Positions 32,537-44,214 of a stretch of DNA of 64,000 nt are shown here, one piece after another. Within the stretch, counting starts at the first letter, position 1, and each line of letters starts with the position of its first letter. The translations under genes were made by a program, and so were the position numbers. The DNA is from Arenicola marina (taxonomy: Eukaryota > Annelida > Polychaeta > Arenicolidae). Below the pieces are notes generated by a model. That model was given only the letters and a program-made list of their open reading frames with translations, was not told the DNA's origin and searched no databases. Location of the stretch: contig OZ025256.1 in the NCBI GenBank assembly GCA_964019135.1, positions 17,925,911 through 17,989,910 of the forward strand, written 5' to 3'.

Positions 32537-33380
32537 AGCGGGCATAATAGGAAGTTTTTATCTGTCTGTTCCATTTCTTGACGGTTGGTACCACCCTGTC
32601 GTCTGCTAGGCCCCAATAGACCAAACTATCGTTTATCTAACCACAGGCGTGGGTCCAAGATCTCGCCAAAGGGGCAGAGGGTGACGATTTCGTCCGGGTT
32701 AGGAGGGACGGGGGGCGGGGGGCGGGGGGGAGTACAGGTCCTAGCATAGAACAACCACCTGATTATTATTAAGCCGTCGGTAGATCGACCGAAAGGACCA
32801 GTAAGTGTTATACATATTGATTTCACACTGTTATTGGGCCATCATGTTTGTATATAGGTTCACCAAATTGTGTACTTTATGTGAAATTGTGCCTTCTGTT
32901 GGGGGTATCTGTTGAAGATGAATGAGGATGAAAATGTCGTCTACTTAAGACAGTCCCGCCTTCCGGCGTTACCTGCGTGCAATACTGATATAAGTAACAT
33001 ATTTATTGGTTTTATATGTGATTTTCTTTGGTAACATTAAACCATATTGTGTTCTTTGCCTTCTGGGACAAAAGAAACTTTAAAACATGGGCAATCGTAT
33101 CTGCAGTGGCGCCATCTAGCGGCCATAATAGGAAGTTTTTATCTGTCTGTTCCATTTGTTGACGGTTGGTACCAGCCTGTCGTCTGCTAGGCCCCAATAG
33201 ACCAAACTATCGTTTATCTAACCACAGGCGTGGGTCCAAGATCTCGCCAAAGGGGCAGAGTGTGATAATTTCGTCCGGGCCGGGAGGAGGGGTACAGGTC
33301 AAAGTGTAGAACTGTGTCATGATTATTATTAAACCGTCGGTAGATCGACCGATAGAGGAACAGTAAGTGTTATACATATG
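32537..33380. repeat. Direct duplication of a 270-bp segment, about 581 bases apart
   Basis: 32537-32818 and 33118-33380 share GGAAGTTTTTATCTGTCTG, GACGGTTGGTACCA, GACCAAACTATCGTTTATC and GTCGGTAGATCGACCG in the same order. Poly-G content between them differs. A CTCF-like word GCCATCTAGCGGCCA lies at the start of the second copy (about 33109-33123). The first copy reads CCTCTAGCGGGCA there. Confidence 0.8.
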
Positions 33381-33384
33381 GACT

Positions 33385-33549
33385 CTTGCCTACGGGTCGC
33401 AATACCTTGCGGTACATGTACCACAAAAAGCAACGGCAAAAGAAGAAGATCGTGCGCGAGCTGAACGGTATAAAAACCTACTGACAATTGATGACACAGT
33501 TTTGCCAGATTCACTCTCGGATTTGACCATAGGCTGGGGGTTTATATAG
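33385..33549 (+). CDS. Possible exon, unrecognised protein ending
   Basis: A 60-codon frame ends at TAG (33549). Its second half, with a KEEDRARAERYKNLL strip and then a TVLPDSLSDL strip, has protein-like composition unlike the repeats around it. I do not recognise the family. It lies right after the duplicated segment, and GTCGGTAGATCGACCG upstream is repeat DNA, so it may be the end of a decayed transposon gene. Confidence 0.2.
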   Translation, partial: LAYGSQYLAVHVPQKATAKEEDRARAERYKNLLTIDDTVLPDSLSDLTIGWGFI

Positions 33550-33610
33550 ATCCTACCAACTTGGGAAATAAAATAAATTGGGCCAAACAACCTCAAATGG
33601 ATCAAACATA

Positions 33611-33703
33611 ACGCGGATTAGGTGTCCAGGCCTGGACACAAGACCAGGCGCCATTGATTGACTACAGTCTAGCACGCCTAACGACTGCACCAGTGCCGCC
33701 CCC
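33611..33703 (-). mobile_element. tRNA-derived SINE, family B relative, head fragment
   Basis: Reverse complement reads GGGCGGCACTGGTGCAGTCG, then a CTAGACTGTAGTCA strip and a degenerate box B, ending CCTGGACACCTAATCCG. This parallels the head of the SINE at 60957-61232 (GTAGTGGTTAGCGCACTAGA and GGGCACCTAATCTGG). Confidence 0.65.
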
Positions 33704-33829
33704 CTCGCCTATGTCATTTAAGCACTGCTCTACCCCTCACCCCCCATTAATTCTATAGGTAAATGACTAGTTGGTAGTTGGTTGCACATAACCCCAAACT
33801 TCTGGCGCTACAGGGGCAGAACTAGCTTT

Positions 33830-34035
33830 TATAATTGGGAGGGGAAGGGGGGGGGGGGGGTGCATCTCGAGAATCTGCCGAATGCAGGCGATGCATACAG
33901 TGAATGGGAATATAAGTAGGGGGGGGGGGGTGGCCCTTGGGAACATGAGCATACACTGTAACTGTGCTTTCCAATGAAATACATCACAGAATGACACTTT
34001 GCAGATGCAAGCCAGACAGATCCAAGGAGGGGGGA
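33830..34035. repeat. Poly-G/C dispersed element, degenerate copy
   Basis: G runs followed by GGGAACATGAGCATACACTGT and AATGAAATACATCACAGAATG; relatives lie at 36625-36760 and 6080-6330. Confidence 0.45.
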
Positions 34036-34194
34036 GGGGGATTAAACCCAACCCCCTAGAGCAAAGGGATATTAAGCCTTCTTGGGGACTGTTAAAGTCG
34101 AAACTTTTTCAATGACAATTTTTGAGGAAGAATGACATTTTTCTCCGCATGCAAAATCAAGGCCATCTAAGGTGGATGGGCAAGGGTTATTTGC

Positions 34195-34475
34195 GTTCCT
34201 CGGGATTGGGCTTTTCATTTCACCGTGAACGGGGAATGAGGAAAATAATTCTTCTTGAACTGGGAATTGGGTATTAGCCGACTGCCGTGATCAAGGATTT
34301 TCATCAATCGTGAACTGGGAATTTTAATATTAAATGACCGTGAATCGGGAAATCGTCTACTTAGTATCGTGTATCCGTTCTTTCATTGAATGCGGAGAGT
34401 TGTGCTTTTAATTGATTAATTATGACCTGGGAATCAAGAAATTTATTCTTCGTGATCTGGGAACACGACCCTCCC
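34195..34475 (+). repeat. Dispersed CGTGAACTGGGAAT repeat; empty site for the 15 kb insertion
   Basis: Repeated words GTGAACTGGGAATT, GTGATCAAGGATTTTCATCAA and CCGTGAATCGGGAAATCG. The order matches the two flanks of the piggyBac-like element (15010-15047 and 16697-16750) without the insert. A minus-strand relative lies at 58680-58790. Confidence 0.65.
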
Positions 34476-34769
34476 TTGCCCCCCCCCCCCCTTGCCGCTC
34501 CCCCCTCTAAGGTGGAAATCAAGTCCCCCCACCCACCAGGTTATAAAAATATATGGTCATATTTCCAAGACATTTGATCCCTATGAGTGCATGTTTGTGT
34601 GCCGTGAACTTCGACCCGGATGCGCAACAGAGTGTGTCGCGCACGCGCACTCGAAACTACGAGGTGGCTTAATCGTCGAGATAACTTCATTTCTTCTGTG
34701 TTCATGCTATAAACAGCCCGCCTCGTTGCGAGCTGACAAGCCTGGAGGCCATTAGGAGGCCATAAACAG

Positions 34770-34960
34770 GGCTAATATCTGAATATAGACAGTGCTTTAC
34801 TGAGGGCGTGACCGATTCGCCTCTTCCACTCTGGCTCTGCCTCTGCCAAACGATCGTATCGCCTCTTGCTCTTCTTTTCTTGAAAGACCTCTTCTGCTCT
34901 AACGCCCAGGTAGGTATAAAAGTTTGACGACTGTTGGAGGGGGTGGGGGGGGGCATTTAA
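34770..34960 (-). repeat. Inverted relative of the 18.3 kb dispersed repeat
   Basis: Contains AGTGCTTTACTGAGGGCGTG, CGATTCGCCTCTTCCA and CCAGGTAGGTATAAAAGTTT, the reverse complement of strips at 18340-18500. Confidence 0.55.
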
Positions 34961-35309
34961 TTACATGCCAGTGTGACTATAGAGTCATAAATAGTTATCA
35001 AATGACTACCAGTTTGAGAAGGAACTAAGGCCGTGATCGATTCGCCTCTTCCAAAGTCTAAAAGGGGGAGGGGGTTGCGTTGGTCCGGGGGTTTGGTGGT
35101 CATGTTTGAAGGGGTGGAGGCATGCCCAGGTCGCATAGGGATTACGATAGACGACGGCTGGGTGTTAAGCACCGAGCCGCTGAGCTGGTTGTCATTCGTT
35201 AATCAGCTTAGAAAAAACATCGTAGACACCTGTATATGCTATATACCCTATATTTTATTCAACACATTCAACGGATTCAACACATATGTACATCGACAGG
35301 GGTTACCCG

Positions 35310-35540
35310 TTTATTTGCATCAATTTGTACTTGCTCCTGTATTTTTGCACCGGATATATATATTTGACGAGACGAGAAATATGAACGAACAAAAGGAGGA
35401 TGGTACAGCGTTTATTTGCATCAATTTGTATGTGCTCCCGTATTTTTACACCCAGTATATATTTGGCGAGACGAGAAATACGAATGAACAAAAGGAGGAT
35501 GGTACAGCGTTTATTTGCATCAATTTGTACGTGCTCTGAG
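35310..35540 (+). repeat. About 100-bp tandem repeat, 2.3 units
   Basis: TTATTTGCATCAATTTGTA starts at 35311, 35412 and 35511. The units keep one frame open on each strand, giving a 168-codon plus frame from 35033, but the sequence has no protein family likeness and is probably repeat. Confidence 0.8.
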
Positions 35541-35669
35541 GCCCCGCTCTCCCCTATCGCTAATTGGCCTGAAGCAAAACAATAACCGTTTGATCGGTTC
35601 GCCATTCAGCCTCCGCTTAATCACTAATCCCCTCTGCCTAATACCACCCCCCCTCTGCCTCCCCAGCTG

Positions 35670-36262
35670 AAAAAAAATCATGATATTTATCATAGTAAAC
35701 CATGATATTTATCATGGTAAACTACAGGTTTATTTACCATGATAAATATCATGATGTTTTCGCGCGGTAAATATCATGATAATAACCATGGCCAGTATCA
35801 TGATAATGACTGTGGTAAATATCATGATTATCATGATAAGTGCCATACTAGTGTATCATGATATTTATCATGATACTTACAATGGTAATTATCACGATAT
35901 TTTGTGGAATTTATCATGATACTTACAGTGGTATTGATCATGATACCTACAATGATATTTATCATGATACCTACAATGGTATTTATCATGATACTTACAA
36001 TGGTATTTATCATGATACTTACAATGGTATTTATCATGATACTTACAATGGTATTTATCATGATACCTACAATGGTATTTATCATGATACTTACAATGGT
36101 ATTTATCATGATACTTACAATGGTATTTAGCATGATACTTACAATGGTATTTATCATGATACTTACAATGGTATTTATCATGATACTTACAATGATATTT
36201 ATCATGATACTTCCAGTGGTATTCATCATGATACTTACAATGGCATTTATCATGATACCCCA
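35670..36262. repeat. TATCATGATA field with a 24-bp array
   Basis: From about 35925 the 24-base unit TTTATCATGATACTTACAATGG(TA) repeats about 14 times with single-base changes; before that (35680-35920) are irregular ATCATGAT palindromes. Since 24 is a multiple of three, frames on both strands show 8-residue periods (for example MVFIMILT); these are not taken as genes. Confidence 0.92.
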
Positions 36263-36274
36263 GTGGACACACTC

Positions 36275-36545
36275 TGGTTGGTAAGACGTCCCAACGACGT
36301 CATTTCCATACGTCGGAAACCAGTCTTCAGGTGGTCCCAGATGGAAGGCCAAACGACATCTTTTATTGGATGTCTTGATGACGTGTTGAAACAGACGTCT
36401 TCAGTAAAACGTCGAAGAGACGTGTCGAAAAAGATGTCTTCAGTAAAACGTCGAAGATACGTCTCGAAAAGACATCTTCAGTAAGACGACGAAGAGATGT
36501 GTTTGGTAAGATGTCTTCAGGACGTAGTCACAGAGACGTCTTCAA
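36275..36545. repeat. Degenerate GACGTC/TCTTCAGTAA repeat
   Basis: The word GATGTCTTCAGTAAAACGTCG and its variants recur at about 36392, 36430 and 36470, plus scattered ACGTC words. It flanks the inverted duplicated block on its inner side, as the 4395-5115 array flanks copy 1. Confidence 0.7.
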
Positions 36546-36889
36546 GGCATTACATACAAGTAAATACTTTTCAAGTTACGCAAATTGAAATTCATGTGAG
36601 GAATTGGTGAAGAGCCCAGAGACAGACCTAAGTGGTGGGGGGGGGGGGGGGGGGTTAGGAGGGTTGCTTGGGAACTTGAGCATACACAGTAATTGTAAAA
36701 GTTGGGTTCTCTGACGAAATACATAGCAAAGATACAGTTTGTAGCCCAGTGGACTATCCAAAGGGCGGGGGGCGCGGGTGAACGCTTTTGGCTGGCAAAA
36801 AAACCCCGGCTAATATCCTGGCCCCTGGAGCCCTTGCATTCAATTCAATACAAGTAAAACAAAGAAATGCATTCAGGATATAATAGGAT

Positions 36890-37165
36890 AATATATGGTA
36901 TTTTACCATGGTTACCATGGTACACCATGGTGTTTTGGCAAAGTTATTTTACCATTGTCATATTCTATGGTATACCATGGTAAATCACCATCGCCAAAAC
37001 ACCATGGTAATTTACCATGGTACATTGTAAATTTACAATGTTTACCATGGTATCTTACCATGGTATCAAATACCATACCATCTTACCATGGTATCATACC
37101 ATGGTATGCTAATGTACCATGGTATCTTACCATGGTATGTGTACCATGATACATGGATATCCTGG
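36890..37165. repeat. CCATGG/TACCATGGTA self-complementary field, copy 2
   Basis: More than a dozen TACCATGG words in both orientations. It corresponds in position, within the inverted block, to 2600-2990. Confidence 0.8.
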
Positions 37166-38001
37166 TATACTATGGCACTAATCGCCAATACAAGAATAAA
37201 GAATACAAAGATTCACAATCCACTGCCATATATATGTATTATTATAAAAAAGGTGCAGTATGTGAACATGTGACATGCACATTATATACATATAATTAGC
37301 TCGTGGTTACTTATCACATAAATGACACAAATTCCAAAAGATTTATATACACATTCTAGCCGTATAGATATATTAGAAAAATAAGCTACCATTATGTAAA
37401 GAAATGTTCATTGTTTATATGCATATTGACATACAAATTAAATCAACAAATAATATTAATATACACCATATGGCAGCATCATATTTACACACATTCCATT
37501 TTAATTTTACATTTAGTTTTTGTGACAGGACCTTGCCAAAAAAAAACAATGCTTGTTTAAATGATTGATATATTAAAATTCAATTGTGTTCAATTTACAA
37601 TGTATACATTTGAATGAATTGAAGGAAAATGCCATAATGGAAATTTGTCTTCTAACTATGCACAATAAAATCACACAGTATATACTGGTAGGCATACTAG
37701 AAGTATATACATGACATAAAAAACTGCTGTATTAGATATTTACCCAAATAATATGTATACTCTACCTTATATGCAGGAATCTACTCATAATCTAGTTATA
37801 ATTGAATTGATAAACTAATCTTTTTTATTCCTAACTGATACAAATTCCACCTCAAAGTGAGATGCACTAGCATGCAGTACTGCAGAACTATTACATAACT
37901 ACTACTCAACTTTAAAACGACTACTACTCAATGCATATAACATATATAAACGATACTTTATACAAATATATTCATTTCAATTGATAAAACAAGTAGATCC
38001 T

Positions 38002-38740
38002 TCAGTTTTTCTTTTTTCCAGCCTGTACCTCATTGCTGATCTTCTCTTGCATTAACTTGCTAATTTCTTTTACATCTTTGCCATGAAATTTTCTCCTGAC
38101 TTGATCTGTAACAAAGGATACACTTATCATCTTAGTAAATTGTTGTTTAGCATTATAACACATGGATGGTAATATGTTGGAAAGATATCATACAAACGTT
38201 TGTACCACATTTATTAATACATCATGTAAGAAGCCAAATAAATAGATAATTTTATAAATGGTATAGCCTGAAACCAAGACCATACAGTGGCACATAGTTC
38301 CCACATGAAACACTAAAACAACTCCTTGATTTTTTCCTGAGCCATTGAAAGTTTCCCTGAGTAACAGAAAGGCATGTGGCCTTCAACCTCGACCACACCA
38401 ACACCACCAAATAATTGGGGGCATGCATGCAACAGGGTCAGGGCTAAGGTTGAGGCACTTGTAGATACATGTACAAAGCCTTTGTACATGTATCTACAAG
38501 TGCCTCAAACTAAGGAACTAACAAAGTATCTGATGTTAACGAGGGGAACAGGACTTATGGGTCCCAATCTCTGTACGAAGGTTCATACACATAAGAACAG
38601 ATGACGGTTTCATTGGGTATGCTCTAGAAATTCATTTCAATTAGCTAGTGTGGCTAAACAACTTCAATTTTCTTACCATACACAGGTCCCATTAGGCGAT
38701 TAGCCACATATATGAATATGTTGTATTTTGTATGACATGA
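38002..38740 (-). CDS. Terminal two exons of an unrecognised gene in the duplicated block
   Basis: Exons 38740-38677 (acceptor TTTACAG, donor GTAAGA) and 38105-38002 (acceptor TTGTTACAG, stop TGA) join in phase 1 to give about 55 residues: a strip with YVANRLMGPVY, then QVRRKFHGKDVKEISKLMQ and a basic GKKKN end. The helical, charged end resembles the C-terminus of BEN or DUF4806 proteins, but too little is present to decide. Evidence for reality is the conserved exon and splice site in copy 1 (2106 on) and a related YVADRI strip in a third copy near 44.86 kb. A CpG promoter-like segment lies upstream at about 41.1 kb. The first exons are not identified. Confidence 0.4.
38450..38508. repeat. 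Perfect 59-base palindrome (29-base arms, 1-base centre)
   Basis: The arm 38450-38478 begins TTGAGGCACTTGTAG and ends ACAAAG; the exact reverse complement occupies 38480-38508, with one C between. Copy 1 of the block has only one arm (about 1744-1773). Confidence 0.95.
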
Positions 38741-39129
38741 CTGTAAACAAATTTCAATTTATTAAGGCTATTTTTGTGCTTATGTTATGGTGTCACGCTC
38801 AAACCTGGGTGTCTTCAGGTGCTATACAGTATAGTATTTATAAATACATACCTTTCATTCATATACATAAGCAAATATTCGTGAATATAAGCTAATCGCA
38901 TACACATGCCGTAGAATTCATAGAAATGGACTTCCGGTCATGTGCACTATACTCGCCAGGCGGCGCACCAAGCGCATGTGAAAACAAACGCACGTGGCCC
39001 ATACATTTGCATGCGTTCCGCTCTGATTCTCCACCGTACCGAACGCCGTACTTGCCCTATATATATATGTAGCGCTGCCTATGCAAATAAGATAACGCCG
39101 AAGCAGTACAAGGTCTGGGGGTGCCCCAA

Positions 39130-39330
39130 CCACAATATGCAAGACGGGGGATGGGGTGGGGGGGGGGGGGGGGACCTCCCCTCCCATTTTGAGGAAGTAT
39201 GTTATTTTTCAATGCAAAATTTAGGCCAGGTGAGGTGGGGACCCCACCCCTCGGTCGCAAGTTTTTATTGGACTTCCCCCCCCACCCCCGGTCCCCTTTT
39301 TCTAATTCCTGTATCCACTCTGGGGGTAGG
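39130..39330. repeat. Poly-G/C dispersed element, degenerate copy
   Basis: G run at about 39156-39173, then TTTGAGGAAGTATG, GGTGGGGACCCCACCCC and CGGTCGCAAGTTTTTA, parts shared with the family at 6080-6330 and 56455-56660. Confidence 0.4.
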
Positions 39331-41039
39331 GGGAAGACTATCTCTTGGCGATCATTTCCAGCTTGGATCACACATATTGGCGCTGCAATGGGAGCAATAT
39401 TATTTAGCAAAGCACCCCCCCCCCTTCCCTAGGCCAGTTAATGAAAAATCAAGGGTTTTTTCTATCTGGTCAAGGGTTTTATTTTTTCTTTGCCAAATTT
39501 AGGGCAAGCATTATTGTTAGCTAGGAGTCAAAAATCATTTGATCTATAGAGCATTATATAACTTTTTTTAGCCACCCCCCGCCCCCCCTCAAAAAAAGAA
39601 AAACCCTTAAGGAAAGTATTTTGTATCCTTTCAAGGTTACCTCTTCTGTGATAAATTAAGTATTTTCTTCTCTCAACAAATGGGATACCCGTTGGATTAA
39701 TTCTCTCAACAAATGGGGATACCCACTGGATTAATTCATTGTGTCTAATATTAAAATTCAAGCAATTCTGTCAAGTTCAATGCAAGCTTCTTTTTTTCGG
39801 GGGTTATGGGGGTGAAACACTGAGAACATGGACCTAAAAACATCAGAGATCTTAGATCAGACATCTGGAAAAATCAAATATCACACATCAGAGAAACATC
39901 TGAGATCAAAGATACTGCCTTTACATATCTAAGATCAGAGACCAGAGGTCTGAAAAAGATCAGAGAACATGCCAACTAAAAAATCAGAGATCAGAGAACA
40001 TGCCAACCAAAAAAAAAGACCAGAGAACTGAGCCACCCTGTTCCACCCCCACCCCCCCCCCTTTTTGTTAGGGAGAGAATTTTCTGTCAAGTGCAAAGCA
40101 AGTTTATTTTATATCCACAAATTGAGGGCAAGAGAAAATGCCTTTCCCCCAAATTCAGGGTATGCATTTGTTTTTGGCCTTATTAATTAGGACCACTTAA
40201 TTAGGTCTGTTTCCAATTATGTGTCAGCAAGAGGAGGTAAAAATTCGGCAGCAACAAATGAGAAATAGGCATATCCACTGGATAAATGTAAATTATGATG
40301 TTTCAATATGCATCCTGACCTACATCAATTTGTTTCTGCATTAAGTTTTTTTTCCGGCTGCATGACTTGTATGGGTCTACTCTAACGCTTTCCAGTTCTC
40401 ATGGACTTGCAATCATAAGGACCTGTATTTACAATTATATGTATCAACTATAACAGGTGAAACATTTACAATAAATATCTAAGGCTACTATAGAACCTGC
40501 AATTTAGCAATTGAGAAAATGTTCATCAGTATATGTTTGGGTAGGAACTGTAAAGACATACATTCCATAATAACATAATTCAGTAAGTGAGCTCTGGAAG
40601 TCAGGCGATAAAATATTGGGGTTAGAAATCCTATGTTACTGAACAAATTATCAATACCCTAGGGTTCTCGATCCGCCCCCCCCCCCACCCCCCCACACAC
40701 ACACACACGTACAGTCCAAACGGGATTCATCCCAAGAAGACGGTCACCTACTTCTCTGTTGCTTCGTTGGGCTTTAGGTCAGCTACTTTTAGTTTTCTGG
40801 GTACCTGGCACTAACTACGCCAGGTAGGGTTTCCAAATAGTATTAGGACATAGCACAATGAAATAAAAACAGACGCAAACCCACGGAACAAAACTAGTAC
40901 AAAGACACCAAAAACACGAGATTTGTATGCAGATTTATAACCACGTGGCAATGTTTTCACCTGCGCGATAACGAGGCTCCGTATTTTCACCTACTACGCA
41001 TGCGCACCAAAATTGTGACGTCAGGCCATTTCTATGAAC

Positions 41040-41145
41040 TCCTTGCCTTTCCGCAATATTTTTAAAACTTCGCGCATGCGCCGTGTGATCTCCGCTGCGC
41101 ATCTCCGCTAGGCGGCAGTGCAATATATGCCTCCTGGTGGCGCAC
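41040..41145 (-). promoter_or_regulatory. Promoter-like CpG segment, copy 2
   Basis: GCGCATGCGC (about 41076-41087) and a CTCF-like word, read on the minus strand as GCGCCACCAGGAGGCA (41128-41143), correspond to the sites at 484-493 and 429-444 of copy 1. Their order and spacing are kept in reverse orientation. Confidence 0.4.
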
Positions 41146-41539
41146 TGCTCACCTTCGCGCGCTGTGGCACGCTGCAAATCTCACCGGTGTTTCATGTTTT
41201 ACCGTTGCTGTCTCGAAGGGGTGGGGTGGGGGGACTTAGTACATTATTGGGTTTGCGGCGGGGGTGGGGGGGGGGGGGGGGAGAGGGGGTCTGCGGTAAA
41301 GCCACCCCTACTTGACCGCCAAACTACGCTTGTAAGAGGCGTTTCACCCCGAAAATCGGCTCGAACGTTTGAACGCGAAAATATCCGCTGAAAAGGGGAT
41401 TTTTTTTTCCTTGGAGCGAGCCCGCTCGGTTTATTATTTTTCCCGGGAAACTCGCCCTACAAACGCACATTTTCAGAGTCCTCCCCCCCCCCCCCCCTAG
41501 TTAGTTTTTGGTTGACTCAGTTATGCCTCAACTGAAAAT

Positions 41540-42205
41540 TTACCATGTGTAGTTATATCATGCACATGATAGTATATACCATGGAATAGTCTGCAGATAC
41601 CATGGTATAATTCCGGTGAAACAATGATTTACAATAATAGTTCATGGTAACACTGCACTATACATAGATCTAGTTGGGACTATGGCAGAATGACAAACCA
41701 CAGTAATACTATGATATTACCATGGTGCCTGGATATTACCATGGTATAATGATATAATGATATACCACGGTAATACCATGATATTACCATGGTGCCAGGA
41801 TATTACCATGGTATAATGATATACCACAATAATACCTTGGTATTACCATGGTATAATGATATACCACAGAAATACCATGGTATTACCATGGTATAATGTT
41901 ATATAATGATATACCACATTAAAACCATATTACCATGGTGCCAGGATATTACTATGGTATCATGATAAACCACAGATATGCCATGATATTACCAAAGTAA
42001 TACCATCGTATACCATGATATATTGTGGTACAGCATGATACTTGGTAAAAACATGATACTTGGTACAGCATGATACTTGGTACAGCATGATACTTGATGG
42101 TCAACCATGATATACCATGGTATACCATGGTAATACCATCGTTTACCATGGTTATGCCATCGTATACCATGGTATACCATGGTTTATCATCCTGTACCCT
42201 GGTAG
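41540..42205. repeat. CCATGG/TACCATGGTA self-complementary field, copy 3
   Basis: Words such as ATTACCATGGTATAATGATA and CCACGGTAATACCATG recur every 40-60 bases, then denser TACCATGG words to 42190. The field lies outside the duplicated block. Confidence 0.85.
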
Positions 42206-42534
42206 GGGGGGGGGGGCTCAAGGCAACTTGTCCCGCGTCTTTACGGTGGTGCGGTGGGGGAAGGGGGGAGGGGTGTGACCCAATTTAGCTCATCACTGCA
42301 TATGCATTGGCGGGAATGGAGGAGGCCTGCATGTATGGGTGGGGGCGGAAAAGTTCCAGAGCCCATAGCGTGAAAACAACTTGTTCTACGTCAATTTGAA
42401 GCGTTTTGACAGATTTTGAGGAGCTGTGTATGTTGGCATTAATCTAGTGTCTCTAGGACAAATACTAAGGGCGGAAATGGGATTTTTAACGTCTTCGTGA
42501 CTTTGGCCTTTGATGTTGCCTGTTAACGAACTTG

Positions 42535-43115
42535 ACCTTGGTATATCATGATAATATTTCTTATCCAAAGTATTTATCATCATAATATTTCTTATCTAAA
42601 GTATTTATCATCATAATATTTCTTATCTAAAGTATTTATCATCATAATATTTCTTATCTAAAGTATTTATCATGATACTACTTTCTAACTATATTATTTA
42701 TCATGATATACCATCATAAAGTGAAGTTAGTCGTGGTATTTATCATGGTATATCATGATAATATTTATTAACTATAGTAGTTACCATGATATATCATGGT
42801 ATATCATGATATACCTACTATAGTTAGGCAATATTAATATGAGGTATCATGATAATATTTCGTAACTATAGTAGTTATCATGTTATACCATGATATTATG
42901 CAGGTATTCATGGTATTTACCATGATATATCATGATAATATTTCTTAACTATAGTAATTATCATGATATATCATGATAATGTGATGTTTGCTGTGGTATT
43001 TACCATGATATATCATGATTATACGTGGCAATGTAGTTTAAATGATGATATTTATCATGATATATCATGATATATCATGATTTACCATGACAGATATCAT
43101 GATTTTTTTTCACCT
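42535..43115. repeat. TATCATGATA field with a 31-bp tandem
   Basis: Four units of CATCATAATATTTCTTATC(T/C)AAAGTATTTAT (42545-42680) lead into irregular ATCATGAT palindromes. It is related in word content to 35670-36262. Confidence 0.85.
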
Positions 43116-43379
43116 GGTGTACTGTTTTCTCATTTGGCCATATATTGCGAGTTAGTCTCCAGTAAATGAGTGAAAACCAGAAATTAAATGGGAATTGCAA
43201 TCATAGATGAAATTGGGTGAAATCAGAATTTAGGCTTTGTAAAGATTTGCAAAAATGCCCAACCTCCAAAATTGTGCCAAAAATTGGCAGTGTGCCAATT
43301 CTCCATTATCCATCCTCATTATGGGGCAAATATAAAGAGATTTCCTAAAATTTGATGCTCAACGCCAAAAATTTGCCGT

Positions 43380-43730
43380 GTACAAATCAGTTATATTAAG
43401 ACTGACATTTGACTGCTGTAGCACAGCACAGTACAGAAACATTCTTCTGATGGGAAAGCTAGCTATTACATTGCTCTTCTCAATGGACCTAGGCTTAGCT
43501 GATTTCTCCACTTTCAATTGGTGGCTCCATAGTTTCCAGCGACGCCACAATATAAAAGCATCAGTGCTGAGTGGATAGTCAACTGAAGTTAACCCGGAGA
43601 CGGCTGCTGATTGGTGTTCGTGATACTTGGGCGAAAACTGCCATCCCTCTATTATACGACTCCCTCCTTTATGCGGTCTTTTTGGGCCGGCAGAACAGAA
43701 GTCATATAATGCAGGGACCACTGTACTTGT
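43380..43730. mobile_element. Possible Tigger/pogo-like DNA transposon remnant
   Basis: The right end reads GTCATATAATGCAGGGACCACTGTA, whose reverse complement (TACAGTGGTCCCTGCATTAT) resembles Tigger-type termini with a TA target. A second strip TATTATACGACTCCCTCC echoes it. The left end is not recognised. The 125-codon minus frame across it is not a known protein. Confidence 0.35.
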
Positions 43731-44214
43731 CATTTTACATAGAGGTCTTTTGTATCAAAAATGCATAATTTGTGTTTTTTACATTAAAGTTACTATTTAA
43801 TATAACTAATGTAATAACTTTTATACTTATGCCTTGATTAACTTTATAATCATATTTAGAATAAATTTGGGGGTTATTCACAAAGTGACTACCGTCATTA
43901 AATACCCTAAAAAATGCTCCCATGGGGAATTGAACACACAGCTGTATAATCAGAAATCTGCCGCTCTCCTAACCAAACTGCCTAGTATTTATTCATCAAA
44001 CTGCTGGTATTTGAATCGCATGCTGAACTTGTTCCCGCTGAATATGTGTGGTATCGCTCTTCAAATGTTCACTGCTTGTTGAAATAGCTACTGAAAGGTC
44101 TACTGCAGGGCCCACTTATGAAAACACAGAGAATTGATTGTAATCATGATTACTTTCAATGTAATCGTAACTGATTACTTTCATATTTCCTGTAATTGTA
44201 ATCGTAATCATAAA

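Larger units (their letters stand above)
36890..41485 (-). repeat. Duplicated block, copy 2 (inverted partner of 184-2990)
   Basis: Reverse-complement matches to copy 1 run from the CCATGG field, through the AT strip at 37160-37520, the terminal exon at 38002-38105, the strip 38560-38620, the strip 38790-38930 and the CpG-rich start at 41040-41480. Extra DNA is present at 37530-37970 and about 38940-41040, the latter with poly-G elements, an AGATCAGAGA-type simple repeat (39840-40030) and no gene that I can see. Confidence 0.75.

Noticed and set aside
35831-36352. Overlapping frames on both strands with 8-residue periods
   Set aside because: The 24-bp repeat gives periodic frames on both strands at once; none has a family likeness.
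43359-43733. 125-codon minus-strand gene
   Set aside because: Its start coincides with a Tigger-like terminal sequence, and no domain or splice support is seen.
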